Positions 17,828-26,516 of a DNA stretch of 64,000 nucleotides are shown piece by piece (position 1 is the first letter of the stretch; each line of letters opens with the position of its first letter). The stretch lies in the NCBI RefSeq assembly GCF_019711195.1, contig NZ_CP081299.1:248001-312000 (forward strand), in the 5' to 3' direction. The notes beneath the pieces are model-generated. The model saw nothing but the letters and a program-made list of their open reading frames with translations. It searched no databases and was not told the DNA's origin. The stretch comes from Dyadobacter sp. NIV53. Its GTDB lineage: Bacteria; Bacteroidota; Bacteroidia; Cytophagales; Spirosomataceae. The translations under genes and the position numbers were made by a program.

Positions 17828-18760
17828 TTACTTTACTGCCAGGAATTTTTCAAGTTTCTCTTTTTCAAGCTGCAAACGTTTTGCATCAGGTTTCAGGTAA
17901 CCAAACTGGTGAAGATCATTTTCTCCGTGCGAAGCAACCCATAACAGAAATTTCTTGGCTTCCAGATTGGTGCTGTTTTTAGCTATTGAAAAGTTAATAT
18001 ACTCAACCGGTACATTTTTCACTTTTTCAGTTTCAAGTTTTTCAATCACCTGATCCAGATTTCCAACCAGTTTTTCTTCTTTTGAAACCTTACCGTTTCC
18101 ATCCAGGTCTACCGGAATAATGGCAATTCCTTCGGTAGGTTTACGGGTGTTCAAATCGTAAGCCAGGCCAGGTACGGTATAAGTAATACCTGTTTCGTCC
18201 TTCAAAAGAGCCTTAATCAAATGCTCATCAGCACCAGCAATGGTCTTTCCCTTAATTTGCTGTTGTTCGTAGCCAAAATATTTTGCAAAAGTTAACGGCG
18301 CACCCGCTTTTTGCAAACGTGTATAAACGGTAAATGGAGCTGTGATCGACTCATCTTTTTCCGCAAAAATATCATGGAAAAATATTTGCTTATACGTTTT
18401 TTCAATTAACCCCTTATCCTCATACTGCTTCGCAAATTCGGATTTTGCATTGGCAACAGGTAAAAGTGCATACCGGCCAATTGAAATAAATTCCCGTCCT
18501 TCTTTAACCGCTTTTTCCTGATCGTAAGCTTCAATGAGCAGATCATACTTTTCCGGATCAGTAACAGTTCTCGTCTCGATCACAATTTGTGAACCTGGGT
18601 TTTCGGCAGAATATTGTTTAATCCATTTGTCGATCAACGGATACGCAAAACGAACTCCGGTAATAATAACTTTATTCTGGGAAACCTCCTGCGAAAAAGA
18701 AAACGGAGCTGTGACCATAGCAAGGCCAGCAGCGAAAAGTAATGATTTAAAATTTTTCAT
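17828..18760 (-). CDS. PstS-like periplasmic solute-binding protein
   Basis: 310 residues with signal peptide MKNFKSLLFAAGLAMVTAPF (cleavage after SFS/Q). The fold resembles a type II periplasmic binding protein of the PstS/phosphate family (VIITGVRFAYPLIDKWIKQY, NPGSQIVIE, ARTVT, FISIGRYALLPVANAKSEF). It includes an EF-hand-like loop DLDGNGKVSKEEKL near residue 215. No ABC permease or ATPase lies in the window. Its position at the head of a sulfatase operon, behind the shared sulfur-type leader, suggests capture of sulfate or a sulfate ester rather than phosphate; that is inference. Confidence 0.8.
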   Translation of the reverse strand: MKNFKSLLFAAGLAMVTAPFSFSQEVSQNKVIITGVRFAYPLIDKWIKQYSAENPGSQIVIETRTVTDPEKYDLLIEAYDQEKAVKEGREFISIGRYALLPVANAKSEFAKQYEDKGLIEKTYKQIFFHDIFAEKDESITAPFTVYTRLQKAGAPLTFAKYFGYEQQQIKGKTIAGADEHLIKALLKDETGITYTVPGLAYDLNTRKPTEGIAIIPVDLDGNGKVSKEEKLVGNLDQVIEKLETEKVKNVPVEYINFSIAKNSTNLEAKKFLLWVASHGENDLHQFGYLKPDAKRLQLEKEKLEKFLAVK

Positions 18761-18856
18761 GATTATAAAATGAGTTTTTAAAATAGTTTGAGTGCTCAGG
18801 AAAGTACAGACTGGCCATATCGGGCTATACTATTGCAAGGCGATCCAGGCTTTTGC

Positions 18857-18945
18857 CTAATTATCCTGACAACAGCTGGAATGAAGAAAAAAGTTGGAGA
18901 AGCCACCAGGAATGCAACCAAAAGCTGCGAAGAAAATGAATTCAT
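18857..18945 (-). CDS. Leader peptide A (Cys-containing after one-base correction)
   Basis: ATG at 18945 starts MNSFSSQLLVAFLVASPTFF. As read the frame continues to 18796 with a single Cys. If the T run at plus-strand A6 18887-18892 had one more base, it would read FFLHSSCCQDN and stop at 18857, giving 29 residues. Two facts support this: the GTGG element (V14) is in the same codon phase as in leaders B and C, and the corrected V-to-CysCys spacing (11 codons) equals that of leader B. It sits 29 nt after the conserved hairpin and about 100 nt before the PstS-like gene. Confidence 0.5.
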
Positions 18946-18973
18946 CGTTGTCAGTTTGATAAAAATTTTGAAC

Positions 18974-19004
18974 ATTTTTCTTATTGGTGGCTAATAAGAA
19001 AAAT
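18974..19004 (-). ncRNA. Conserved leader hairpin A with AGCCACC loop
   Basis: Perfect 12-bp stem (18974-18985 with 18993-19004) closing the 7-nt loop AGCCACC on the transcribed strand (loop 18986-18992). The same loop sequence occurs in hairpins B and C with different stems. The leader peptide ORF contains UGGUGGCU (18900-18907 region), a perfect 8-nt complement to the loop plus one flanking base, so the two can pair. Confidence 0.7.
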
Positions 19005-19026
19005 ACAACTCTACTATATTGATAGA

Positions 19027-19057
19027 CAAAGTAAGATTATAATTTATACAGAAGCAA
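19027..19057 (-). promoter_or_regulatory. Shared sulfur-locus promoter, copy A
   Basis: On the minus strand: TTG (19057-19055), 21 nt, TACTTTG (19033-19027), then TCTATC. The 12-mer TACTTTGTCTAT and the 21-nt spacing are identical in copies B and C. It drives leader A and the PstS-like/sulfatase operon. The remainder of 18761-19122 holds nothing further. Confidence 0.75.
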
Positions 19058-19122
19058 CATATATTTGATTTTTTTAAAACAAATCGTTGCATTGTGAGAA
19101 ATGCTTATATAATTTCTTAAAA

Positions 19123-19581
19123 TTATTCAGCCGAAGCCGAATTTTTGCTGTGAGCTTTTTCCACAACCTCTTTTAATTTTTTAAGAACAGATGCCCAATT
19201 ATCAGTGGCTTGCTCCTTCTCTTGCTCAGACCTGACATTTGTTTGTGAAAGTTTTACGGCAGTAATGTCGTCGTGTCCTGATAGTTGGTAGGTTACAATA
19301 TTATAGTTTTCCGGTTTATCTTCCTTCCCTCCTGCTGAACTCCAGTAAGTACTTTCCAGTATTTTCTCAGGTTCAATTTTTCGGATGATACCTTTATCCT
19401 TATATTTCTTACCATTGTATTCCCCTTCATAAGTAATCGGGCTTCCTTCCTTCCAATCGGTAGTTACATTTGTACCCATCAGGTATTTCTTTATTATGGA
19501 AGGAGTGGTAATCGCTTTCCAAACCTCTGAAACAGGTGCATCAATACTGACAGATGTTTCGGCAATAAGCTTATCGTTCAT
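19123..19581 (-). CDS. SRPBCC/AHSA1 family protein
   Basis: 152 residues, cytosolic. START/Bet v1-like fold seen from the N-terminal ETSVSIDAPVSEVWKAITTP, then GSPITYEGEYNGKKYKDKG, ILESTYWS and a C-terminal helix NWASVLKKLKEVVEKA. Family members bind small hydrophobic ligands or stimulate Hsp90; the ligand here is unknown. It stands alone, between the PstS-like promoter and a divergent DUF1287 gene. Confidence 0.85.
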   Translation of the reverse strand: MNDKLIAETSVSIDAPVSEVWKAITTPSIIKKYLMGTNVTTDWKEGSPITYEGEYNGKKYKDKGIIRKIEPEKILESTYWSSAGGKEDKPENYNIVTYQLSGHDDITAVKLSQTNVRSEQEKEQATDNWASVLKKLKEVVEKAHSKNSASAE

Positions 19582-19715
19582 ATTTTTGATATTTAAGTTA
19601 TTGATTTGGAAGTTTCAGCAAATTTTATTCCAGAAAGCGAAAGGCTTTATTTGAAGCAAGATTAATCCAGGATGATATCTTAATTTTAATTTTATAATGC
19701 TTTACCTTTCATCAA

Positions 19716-20300
19716 ATGCTAAAAACTCATTTTTTAAGGCTGTTATTGCTATTTATAACAAATAGCCTATTCGCTCAGGCAACATTCGAAAACCGCCTTT
19801 CCAACGCTACCATTTCTTTAACCGGCCAAAAAGTAAAATACGATCCGAAATATTTTAGCATCAGCTATCCTAATGGCGATGTGCCTGCTGACAGAGGCGT
19901 TTGTACTGATGTGATAGTGAGAGCTTATCGTAAACTCGGCATAGACTTACAAAAGGAAGTACATGAGGATATGCAGAACAGCTTTGCACGCTATCCCAAA
20001 AACTGGGGCATGAAAACTACTGACAAAAATATTGATCACCGCCGTGTTCCTAATCTAATGAAATTCTTTTCACGGAAAGGAACAGAACTGGCTATTAGCC
20101 AAAACGCAGATGATTACAAATCCGGCGATATTGTTTGCTGGAACCTGCACGGTGGAATCACACACATCGGTTTGGTGGTCAATAGGAAATCAAGCGACGG
20201 CAAAAGAAATTTAATTGTCCATAATATAGGTGGCGGGCAGGTTTTAGCAGATTGCTTGTTTACTTACAGAATTATCGGCCATTATCGCTATGGCGGGTGA
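19716..20300 (+). CDS. DUF1287 secreted protein
   Basis: 194 residues with signal peptide (FLRLLLLFITNSLFAQ). DUF1287 hallmarks: SYPNGDVPADRGVCTDVIVRAYRKLGIDLQKEVHEDM, RVPNLMKFFSRKG, GDIVCWNLHGGITHIGLVV and VHNIGGG. The Cys (GVCTDV) and His (GGITHIG) resemble an NlpC/P60-like cysteine peptidase site, so a cell-wall role is likely but not proven. It is the only plus-strand gene inside the sulfatase locus and converges on the HEAT-repeat sulfatase with 53 bp between stops. Confidence 0.88.
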   Translation: MLKTHFLRLLLLFITNSLFAQATFENRLSNATISLTGQKVKYDPKYFSISYPNGDVPADRGVCTDVIVRAYRKLGIDLQKEVHEDMQNSFARYPKNWGMKTTDKNIDHRRVPNLMKFFSRKGTELAISQNADDYKSGDIVCWNLHGGITHIGLVVNRKSSDGKRNLIVHNIGGGQVLADCLFTYRIIGHYRYGG

Positions 20301-20353
20301 GAAAACAAAAGGACCAATCAATACGGTAATTTCAATGCCGATAAGTCACTTTC

Positions 20354-22168
20354 CTATTTCCCAAACCTTCCAACAAAATCTTTGGCCGCCCTTGAATCGT
20401 AGTCAAACATTCCCGGTGTTTCCTTTATCAATAGCTTGGCGTTTTCAAGAGCTGGTGCGGAGTCGGTGCCTATATTACTTAGTGCGTTAAGTGCCTGAAC
20501 TCTCGCAGCGAGGTTATTTCCTTTCAGTTCATTGGTTAAAGTCGTTATCGCAAGGTCTTTTTCTCCAATCTGGTACAACGCTTCCGACACTGCGATCCGA
20601 ACAGCCGCTTCTGAATCTGCAATTGCTTTAATCAACGCATCCTTACCTGATTTAGCCTTTAAAATCAATAATCCAGTAGCCGCCCAGTAACGCACCGTTG
20701 GATTAGAATCAGACAATTTTGATATCAATTCATTTGAATATGCGGGATTCCGGGAAGATGCGTGGTCTGCCGTTTCAAGAATCAATTTTAAATTATATTT
20801 TCCACTTTTGGAATAATCGCGCAAGGGTGTGGTCGTCGCTATTTCCGATAAAATTGCTTCGGGAATAAACCCTACATCCACTGATTTCAGTATCCAGTCC
20901 TCATTCGCTTTTCTTAATCTTTTCAGGTCAGACGCGTATTTGGGATCATCGACAAGGCTCTTTACATTATGTGGATCAGCCTGGATATCAAACAGTTCTT
21001 CGGCCGGTTTTTCCTGCCAAAATTTCGATTGAATTGCGTTCAGTTTTCCTGATTTGTACTGATCAAGCCAGGATTGTACCGAAGGCGCTTTCCAGAGATA
21101 TTCCAGATATTGTCCATAAATCTTATGCGGAAGATAATTGCGGATATATCTGAATCGCTTGTCACGGACCGATCTCGACATATCAATACGCTCGTCCATT
21201 CTTCCCCGAAAACCATAAGCATATTGATGTTCCGGCTTCTGTTGTTTGCCCAGAAATGCTTCGCCTTGCATGTAATCAGGAATTTTTATTCCAACAAGAC
21301 TTAAAATAGTTGGTGCAAAATCAAGAAATGTTACGAGCCGGTCCGTTTGCGTTCCTTGCTTTACGGACGCAAGATTTTCATATTTTTTTGGTAAATGAAT
21401 AATCAAAGGTACATGTAGCCCCGACTCATACATGTAACGCTTGCTTCTTGCCAAAACTCCTCCATTATCGCCATAATAGAAAACGATCGTATTTTCTGCC
21501 AAGCCGGCTTCGTTCAGTTCTTTCAAAAGCTGACCAAACTGGCCGTCCATATCTTCGATTTTATCGTAGTACTGTGCCCAGTCATGTTTCATTTCAGGCG
21601 TTGCAGGGTGATACGGAGGCAACGGCACTTTTTCAGGATCATGTCTGAGCTTTTCGACCGGAACAAATAGCGAACTTTCGTGACTTACATTCAGGTTAAA
21701 AACAGCAAAAAACGGCTGCCCGGGTTTCCTGTTTTTATAAGTTGCCTTGGTGGAAGATTCGTCCCAGGGGTCTTCCTGATCTGTGGTGTTGTAGTCTTTC
21801 TTGGCATTATTGGTCGTATAATAACCTGCTTCACGAAGGTATTTTGGCAGGAATTTTACGTAATCGGGCACAGGATAAACACTTCGCATGTGCTCGGTTC
21901 CGTTTGATGGCGGATACATTCCTGTAATTAATGTATTGCGGGATGGCGCACAAACGGGTGCGGTTGAAAATGCATTTTTATATAAAATACTCTCCTTCGC
22001 AAATGCGTCCAGATTTGGCGTTGTCGCAAATGTATCACCATAAGCGCCTAACATTGGAATGTTGTCTTCACTGACAATCCATAGAATGTTTGGTTTTTCA
22101 GACTGAGACTGAGATTTCGCGGGAATTAAACAAAATGCGAAAAAGATTGAAATAAGGATTCTTTTCAT
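20354..22168 (-). CDS. Secreted sulfatase with C-terminal HEAT repeats
   Basis: 604 residues. Signal peptide MKRILISIFFAFCLIPAKSQ. The sulfatase domain covers about residues 26-440: PNILWIVSEDNIPMLGAYG and active-site C73-A-P-S-R77 (PVCAPSRNTLITGMYPP), then FYYGDNGGVL. From about residue 470 a HEAT-like helical repeat follows (SNPTVRYWAATGLLIL, SEAAVRIAVSEALYQIG, LAARVQALNALSNIG). Such sulfatases form a known subgroup in marine and soil Bacteroidota; the repeats may bind substrate or partners. The metal-site motif is SEDN rather than xDDx. A terminator separates it from the sulfatase upstream. Confidence 0.93.
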   Translation of the reverse strand: MKRILISIFFAFCLIPAKSQSQSEKPNILWIVSEDNIPMLGAYGDTFATTPNLDAFAKESILYKNAFSTAPVCAPSRNTLITGMYPPSNGTEHMRSVYPVPDYVKFLPKYLREAGYYTTNNAKKDYNTTDQEDPWDESSTKATYKNRKPGQPFFAVFNLNVSHESSLFVPVEKLRHDPEKVPLPPYHPATPEMKHDWAQYYDKIEDMDGQFGQLLKELNEAGLAENTIVFYYGDNGGVLARSKRYMYESGLHVPLIIHLPKKYENLASVKQGTQTDRLVTFLDFAPTILSLVGIKIPDYMQGEAFLGKQQKPEHQYAYGFRGRMDERIDMSRSVRDKRFRYIRNYLPHKIYGQYLEYLWKAPSVQSWLDQYKSGKLNAIQSKFWQEKPAEELFDIQADPHNVKSLVDDPKYASDLKRLRKANEDWILKSVDVGFIPEAILSEIATTTPLRDYSKSGKYNLKLILETADHASSRNPAYSNELISKLSDSNPTVRYWAATGLLILKAKSGKDALIKAIADSEAAVRIAVSEALYQIGEKDLAITTLTNELKGNNLAARVQALNALSNIGTDSAPALENAKLLIKETPGMFDYDSRAAKDFVGRFGK

Positions 22169-22213
22169 TGGTTAATGCTTTGGCTAAAGCCGAATTTAGG
22201 CGAGTCATGGAAA

Positions 22214-22238
22214 AACCCAAGGCTGGAAGCCTTGGGTT
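22214..22238 (-). terminator. Intrinsic terminator between two sulfatase genes
   Basis: Perfect 11-bp stem AACCCAAGGCT (22214-22224) with 22228-22238, 3-nt loop; on the minus strand the stem is followed by UUUUUCC. It lies after the stop of the 22275 gene and 46 bp before the next start, so it limits read-through. Confidence 0.85.
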
Positions 22239-22274
22239 AATCTCAAGCCTAGGGTTAAAATTAAACTTGGATTT

Positions 22275-23894
22275 CTACTTCTCAGATGCTGCTTCTTTTT
22301 TGGCTTTTTCGTAATCATAAAACCATTTGAAATCTTTGTCAAAAGGCTCTGCTCCTACCCGTTTGTACCAGGCTGCATATTTTGCTTCCAGATCTTTGGC
22401 AACTTCGGGATTCTTTGCTGATAAATCAACCAGTTCAGTACGGTCTTTTTCAATGTCATAAAGCTGCCACTTTTCTGAACGTTCCGCCACCAGTTTCCAC
22501 TTTCCATCGCGAATAGCACGATTGCCCTCATGCTCCCAGAAGATCGGATTTTTACGGTTTATCGTCTTACCGGTAAATGCTGGTTTCAAACTCGTCCCTT
22601 CCAATGGCTGTATCGTTTGACCATCAAAAGTAGTTGGATATTTCGCACCACCAAGATCAACAAGTGTGGCCATAATGTCAATAATATGAGCAGGTTGCTT
22701 TTCAAACTTGCCATTTCTGGATGCCGGGATTCCATTCGGCCAGGAAATAATTCCGGGAGAAGAAATGCCGCCTTCGTGGGTGTGATGCTTGTACGCCCAG
22801 AAAGGTGCACAAGCCGCTTCTGCCCAGCCTTGTCCGAGAAAAACTGCTGACAACGGTGAACCCGGGACATCTCCTTCAAATTTTCCTTCAAAACCTGGCT
22901 CTGCATTTCCACCATTATCTGAAACGAAAAGGATTACCGTATCATCAAAAACGCCTCTTCTCTTCAAACCCGCAACCAGGTCGCCGATACTTTTGTCAAG
23001 CCGGTAAATCACTGCGGCATAAATGGCCATCATGTGATCGTATTTCTCCTTATCTGCCTGGCTCAGCGTTTCCCATTTTGGAATGTTTGGATTAGCGGGC
23101 GGCAATTTCCAGGAAGGATCGATCAGCCCAAGTCTGATCTGTTTTTCGTAGCGTTCCTGACGAAGTTTTTCATATCCTTTCAGGTATTTTCCTTTGAATT
23201 TATCAATATCTTCCTGCGGTGCCTGCAAAGGAAAATGCGGTGCGTTATGAGCCAGATACAACATGTAAGGTTTTTTGGCAGCAATACCTTCATCAATAAA
23301 ACGGAGACCAAAATCTGTCCACAAATCGGTTGTATACCAGTCTTTCGGCAGCTTTTCTGAATCGTTTGCCAGTTCTTCACCATTCAGGAAAAGCTTCGCG
23401 TTGGCTGCTTTACCATAATAGAAACCACCAGCCGGCGCGTTTAACGAACGATCAAAACCGCGTTTCCAGGGAACCGTTCCGTGTGGCTGGCCGACATGCC
23501 ATTTGCCACTCATCGCGGTGAAATATCCAGCGCTTTTCATCACTTCTGCAATCGTCACGCTATTGTGGTTTAGCTGAGCGCGATAAGCCGGATGGTCAAC
23601 ACCTTTGTCTTCCATCATGTGCCCGATTCCTGCCTGGTGACTGTAAACACCTGTAAGTAAGGCGGCACGCGTCGGACAGCAACGGGCCGTGTTGTAAAAA
23701 CTGGTCAGCCGAACACCGTTTTGAGCAAGTTTGTCCAGATTAGGCGTTGGTATCTCACTCCCGTAACAACCCAGATCGGAATAGCCCAGATCATCAGCTA
23801 GGATGACAATGACGTTGGGTTTCTTTTGGGCAAAAGAAGTGTTGAAAACAAATAAAAGTGCTAGTACAAATACTGAGGTTATTTTACTTTTCAT
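22275..23894 (-). CDS. Secreted S1 sulfatase (CCPTR)
   Basis: 539 residues from the ATG at 23894, which directly starts the signal peptide MKSKITSVFVLALLFVFNTS; an in-frame start at 23957 would add 21 residues before it. Metal site NVIVILADDLGYSDLGCYG and active site C72-C-P-T-R76. GKWHVGQPHG and LFVSDNGGNAEPG complete the core. It ends with the arylsulfatase-type C-terminal region IFWEHEGNRAIRDGKWKLVAE. It closely resembles the sulfatases at 28891 and 35752. Formylglycine conversion of Cys72 is needed for activity. Confidence 0.93.
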   Translation of the reverse strand: MKSKITSVFVLALLFVFNTSFAQKKPNVIVILADDLGYSDLGCYGSEIPTPNLDKLAQNGVRLTSFYNTARCCPTRAALLTGVYSHQAGIGHMMEDKGVDHPAYRAQLNHNSVTIAEVMKSAGYFTAMSGKWHVGQPHGTVPWKRGFDRSLNAPAGGFYYGKAANAKLFLNGEELANDSEKLPKDWYTTDLWTDFGLRFIDEGIAAKKPYMLYLAHNAPHFPLQAPQEDIDKFKGKYLKGYEKLRQERYEKQIRLGLIDPSWKLPPANPNIPKWETLSQADKEKYDHMMAIYAAVIYRLDKSIGDLVAGLKRRGVFDDTVILFVSDNGGNAEPGFEGKFEGDVPGSPLSAVFLGQGWAEAACAPFWAYKHHTHEGGISSPGIISWPNGIPASRNGKFEKQPAHIIDIMATLVDLGGAKYPTTFDGQTIQPLEGTSLKPAFTGKTINRKNPIFWEHEGNRAIRDGKWKLVAERSEKWQLYDIEKDRTELVDLSAKNPEVAKDLEAKYAAWYKRVGAEPFDKDFKWFYDYEKAKKEAASEK

Positions 23895-24027
23895 ATCCAA
23901 AATTTTCGGATCAGGATGAAATACTAACGTTAAGTTAAACGTGGCGAAACGCTCCAATTAATACTTAAATCACTAAAAATCAATTAGTAAGCACTGTTTA
24001 CTTCATACTAAAAACTGTTAACTAAAA

Positions 24028-25896
24028 CTACTCCGTCTTCCCTTCCGGTTTCGGCTGAGCCGGTACCAGCGCAGAACGTTTTTTGATGATATCGTCCCAG
24101 GTTATATAGGGATAAATATTGTACTTCTTCGCTTGCTCTTCAAACAATGCTTTCAGCTCTTCCAGCTTCTTTGGATTTTTCTTCGCCAGATCAGTTCTTT
24201 CATTGAAGTCCTCGTTTAAGTTATACAACTGCCATTGGTTATCCTCCGGATTGGCCACACTTATTGCAGTGCCAAAAGTACCTCCGGTAGTTGATGCCTT
24301 GTATGCAAAACCAGCTTTCCAACCATCTTTATAGATTGATCTTGACCCAAAAATGTAATAGTACTGAACGGTATGGCGCGAAATTGCTTTGGCATTATCA
24401 AACGAGTATAGCAGTGAAGTTCCTTGAATCGAATCCTGTTTAATTCCCCGGATAACCTCGGGCGCTTTAATCCCTACAAACTCCAAAGTCGTAGGCAGCA
24501 AATCTATTACATGTCCGTATTGATTACGAATTCCACCTTTTTCTTTGATGCCTTTTGGGTAAAAAACAATAAGCGGATTCCTAGTTCCGCCTTCGGAATG
24601 TGCATCCTGTTTCCAATATTTGAATGGAGTATTGGCCGCCTGAGCCCAGCCCAGCGGATAGTTTGCATTCGTACCTTCCGGCGTTCCAATCTGATCGATC
24701 TGCGAAAGATTGAGTTTTAACTGCTCGGTTTCTGAAATCGGATTTACAAGCGCAGCTGCGGAAGATCTGGCTATTACACCAGTCATCGCACCTTCCTTGC
24801 TGGCGCCATTATCACCGATTACCACCATGATAATTGTATTATCAAGCTGTTTGATTTCTTTCAGATAATTCACAACACGGCCGATTTCATGGTCTGTATA
24901 GGTAAGGTAACCCGCATACACTTCCATGAAACGTGCGTAAAGTTTTTTCTCATCGGCGGACAAGCTGCTCCATGCCTTAATATTTGGATTGCGCTCGGGT
25001 AAAATAGCATTTGCAGGAATAATGCCTTGTTTCTTTTGCTGGTTAAAAACCTGTTCACGGAACACATCCCAGCCACCGTCGAATTGTCCTTTGTACTGAT
25101 CGCTCCATACTTTTGCAACCTGATGCGGAGCGTGTGTTGCACCGGGAGAATAGTATAAAAAGAACGGTTTGTCGGGAGCCGCTTTTTTCTGTCTGGCTAT
25201 AAAGCTGATTGCTTTGTCTGTAATCTGATCATTCAAATGGCGGCCATCCGGCGTAATATGCGCGTTGTCTTCCACCAGATCCGGTTTGTACTGATCGGTT
25301 TGGGAACCTAAAAATCCAAAGAAGTGATCGAAACCTTTGCCCAATGGCCAGCGATCAAAAGGTCCGGCATCGGTTGCATCCTGATCGGGCGTCAAACCAT
25401 ATTTACCGACAACAAAAGTATTGTAACCCGATTCGCGCAAAATTTCGGCGATGGTTCCTTTGTCAGAAGGAATCCTGCCATCCCATCCCGGAAAACCGTA
25501 TGAAGCCCAAACGTGGGAAAATCCGCCTTCATGAACGGAATGGTGGTTGCGTCCGGTCAGCAATGCGGCACGAGTTGGAGCACAAATTGCTGCTGTATGA
25601 AAATTCGTGTACCGCAATCCATTGTTGGCCAAACTGTCAAAAGTTGGTGTGCGGATTACGCCGCCAAAAGTACTGCTTGCACCAAAACCAACGTCGTCCA
25701 GCAATACCCAAACAACATTCGGAGCACCAGCAGGAGCTTTCACAGGATTTGTCCAGACTTCTTTAGAGTCGGTATAACTTTTACCAACCACACCGGTAAA
25801 CGGCTGTTGCTGTTGGGTGATGTTCTGGGCATAAGCGTTCGAGAAACCCAGGCCTGTGATAACGATGGCCGATTTGAGTAAATTATTCATTCTCAT
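24028..25896 (-). CDS. Secreted arylsulfatase (CAPTR)
   Basis: About 622 residues, starting at the ATG at 25896 or 25890 (MNNLLKSAIVITGLGFSNAY signal); a longer frame to 25950 would overlap the upstream gene and lacks a signal look. Core motifs are NVVWVLLDDVGFGASSTFGG, C105-A-P-T-R109 (ICAPTRAALLTGRNHH), MVVIGDNGASKEG and YKDGWKAGFAY near the end. It is a close paralogue of the 26517 sulfatase but lacks that protein's C-terminal domain. It follows the NTF2-like gene by about 18 bp, so they are likely cotranscribed. Confidence 0.93.
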   Translation of the reverse strand: MRMNNLLKSAIVITGLGFSNAYAQNITQQQQPFTGVVGKSYTDSKEVWTNPVKAPAGAPNVVWVLLDDVGFGASSTFGGVIRTPTFDSLANNGLRYTNFHTAAICAPTRAALLTGRNHHSVHEGGFSHVWASYGFPGWDGRIPSDKGTIAEILRESGYNTFVVGKYGLTPDQDATDAGPFDRWPLGKGFDHFFGFLGSQTDQYKPDLVEDNAHITPDGRHLNDQITDKAISFIARQKKAAPDKPFFLYYSPGATHAPHQVAKVWSDQYKGQFDGGWDVFREQVFNQQKKQGIIPANAILPERNPNIKAWSSLSADEKKLYARFMEVYAGYLTYTDHEIGRVVNYLKEIKQLDNTIIMVVIGDNGASKEGAMTGVIARSSAAALVNPISETEQLKLNLSQIDQIGTPEGTNANYPLGWAQAANTPFKYWKQDAHSEGGTRNPLIVFYPKGIKEKGGIRNQYGHVIDLLPTTLEFVGIKAPEVIRGIKQDSIQGTSLLYSFDNAKAISRHTVQYYYIFGSRSIYKDGWKAGFAYKASTTGGTFGTAISVANPEDNQWQLYNLNEDFNERTDLAKKNPKKLEELKALFEEQAKKYNIYPYITWDDIIKKRSALVPAQPKPEGKTE

Positions 25897-25913
25897 ACAA
25901 TGTTTTAAGTTGA

Positions 25914-26378
25914 TTATTCCGCAAAACTGGAACGTAGTTTGACGCCCCATCTGCCCCCTTCTTTTGTTAATACGTAAAGCGATTCGTATGATGCCACCAC
26001 GCTACTATCCTTGCGGTAGCGCGTAAACTTTGTGTCCACATGAACCTTGTTAACAGAAGCCTGCACGATATTTTTGTGATCCCATTTGCTGTAATCCCAT
26101 CCCGCTTTGATTAATGGCCCAAATACCACGGCAGAATCCCGAAGCCCTGCTTTTTCCAAAACTGACATCTTACCGCTAGCCAACCGGTAATGCGGAAACT
26201 GATAAGTGGCCTCCCAACCTTTCAAATCTTTTGCATTGAAAGTTGACAAGTATGCATCCAGAACTTTATTGATTTCAACTTTTTCCGAAGCAGCAAGCTC
26301 GTGAGTGCCGTCGCTTTGGGCAAAAGCGCTTAAAATCGAGGTAAAGACAATTGCCAGACTTAAAATTATTCTTTTCAT
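25914..26378 (-). CDS. Secreted NTF2/SnoaL-like protein
   Basis: 154 residues with signal peptide MKRIILSLAIVFTSILSAFAQ. The mature part has the NTF2-like cone pattern: EINKVLDAYLSTFNAKDLKGWEATYQFPHYRLASGKM, then strands KVHVDTKFTRYRKDSSVVASYESLYVLTKEGGRWGVKL. Members bind small molecules or act as accessory subunits. It sits between two paralogous sulfatases; a role in binding the same sulfated substrate in the periplasm is possible but only inferred. Confidence 0.8.
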   Translation of the reverse strand: MKRIILSLAIVFTSILSAFAQSDGTHELAASEKVEINKVLDAYLSTFNAKDLKGWEATYQFPHYRLASGKMSVLEKAGLRDSAVVFGPLIKAGWDYSKWDHKNIVQASVNKVHVDTKFTRYRKDSSVVASYESLYVLTKEGGRWGVKLRSSFAE

Positions 26379-26516
26379 ATCATTACGTTTTTCTCAATAT
26401 GAGTATTTGACTGGCTAAGAGTTACCACCGGTGAATTAGCAACAGTAATCTCCGTCCGTGCCTTTTTTCCTTTTTCTTTGCGTCCTCTGCATGAAACCAC
26501 GTGAAGGTCACCTGCT

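Noticed and set aside
18796..18945. 49-codon ORF as the true leader peptide A
   Set aside because: Its tail after the T6 run has no likeness to leaders B and C, while the one-base-shifted tail does. Kept as an uncertainty, not as a protein.
22530..23360. Several plus-strand ORFs of 70-110 codons
   Set aside because: All are antisense to the 22275-23894 sulfatase, whose motifs are complete.
25344..25766. 140-codon plus-strand ORF opposite a sulfatase
   Set aside because: Antisense shadow of the strongly supported sulfatase; residues look random and start/stop have no context.
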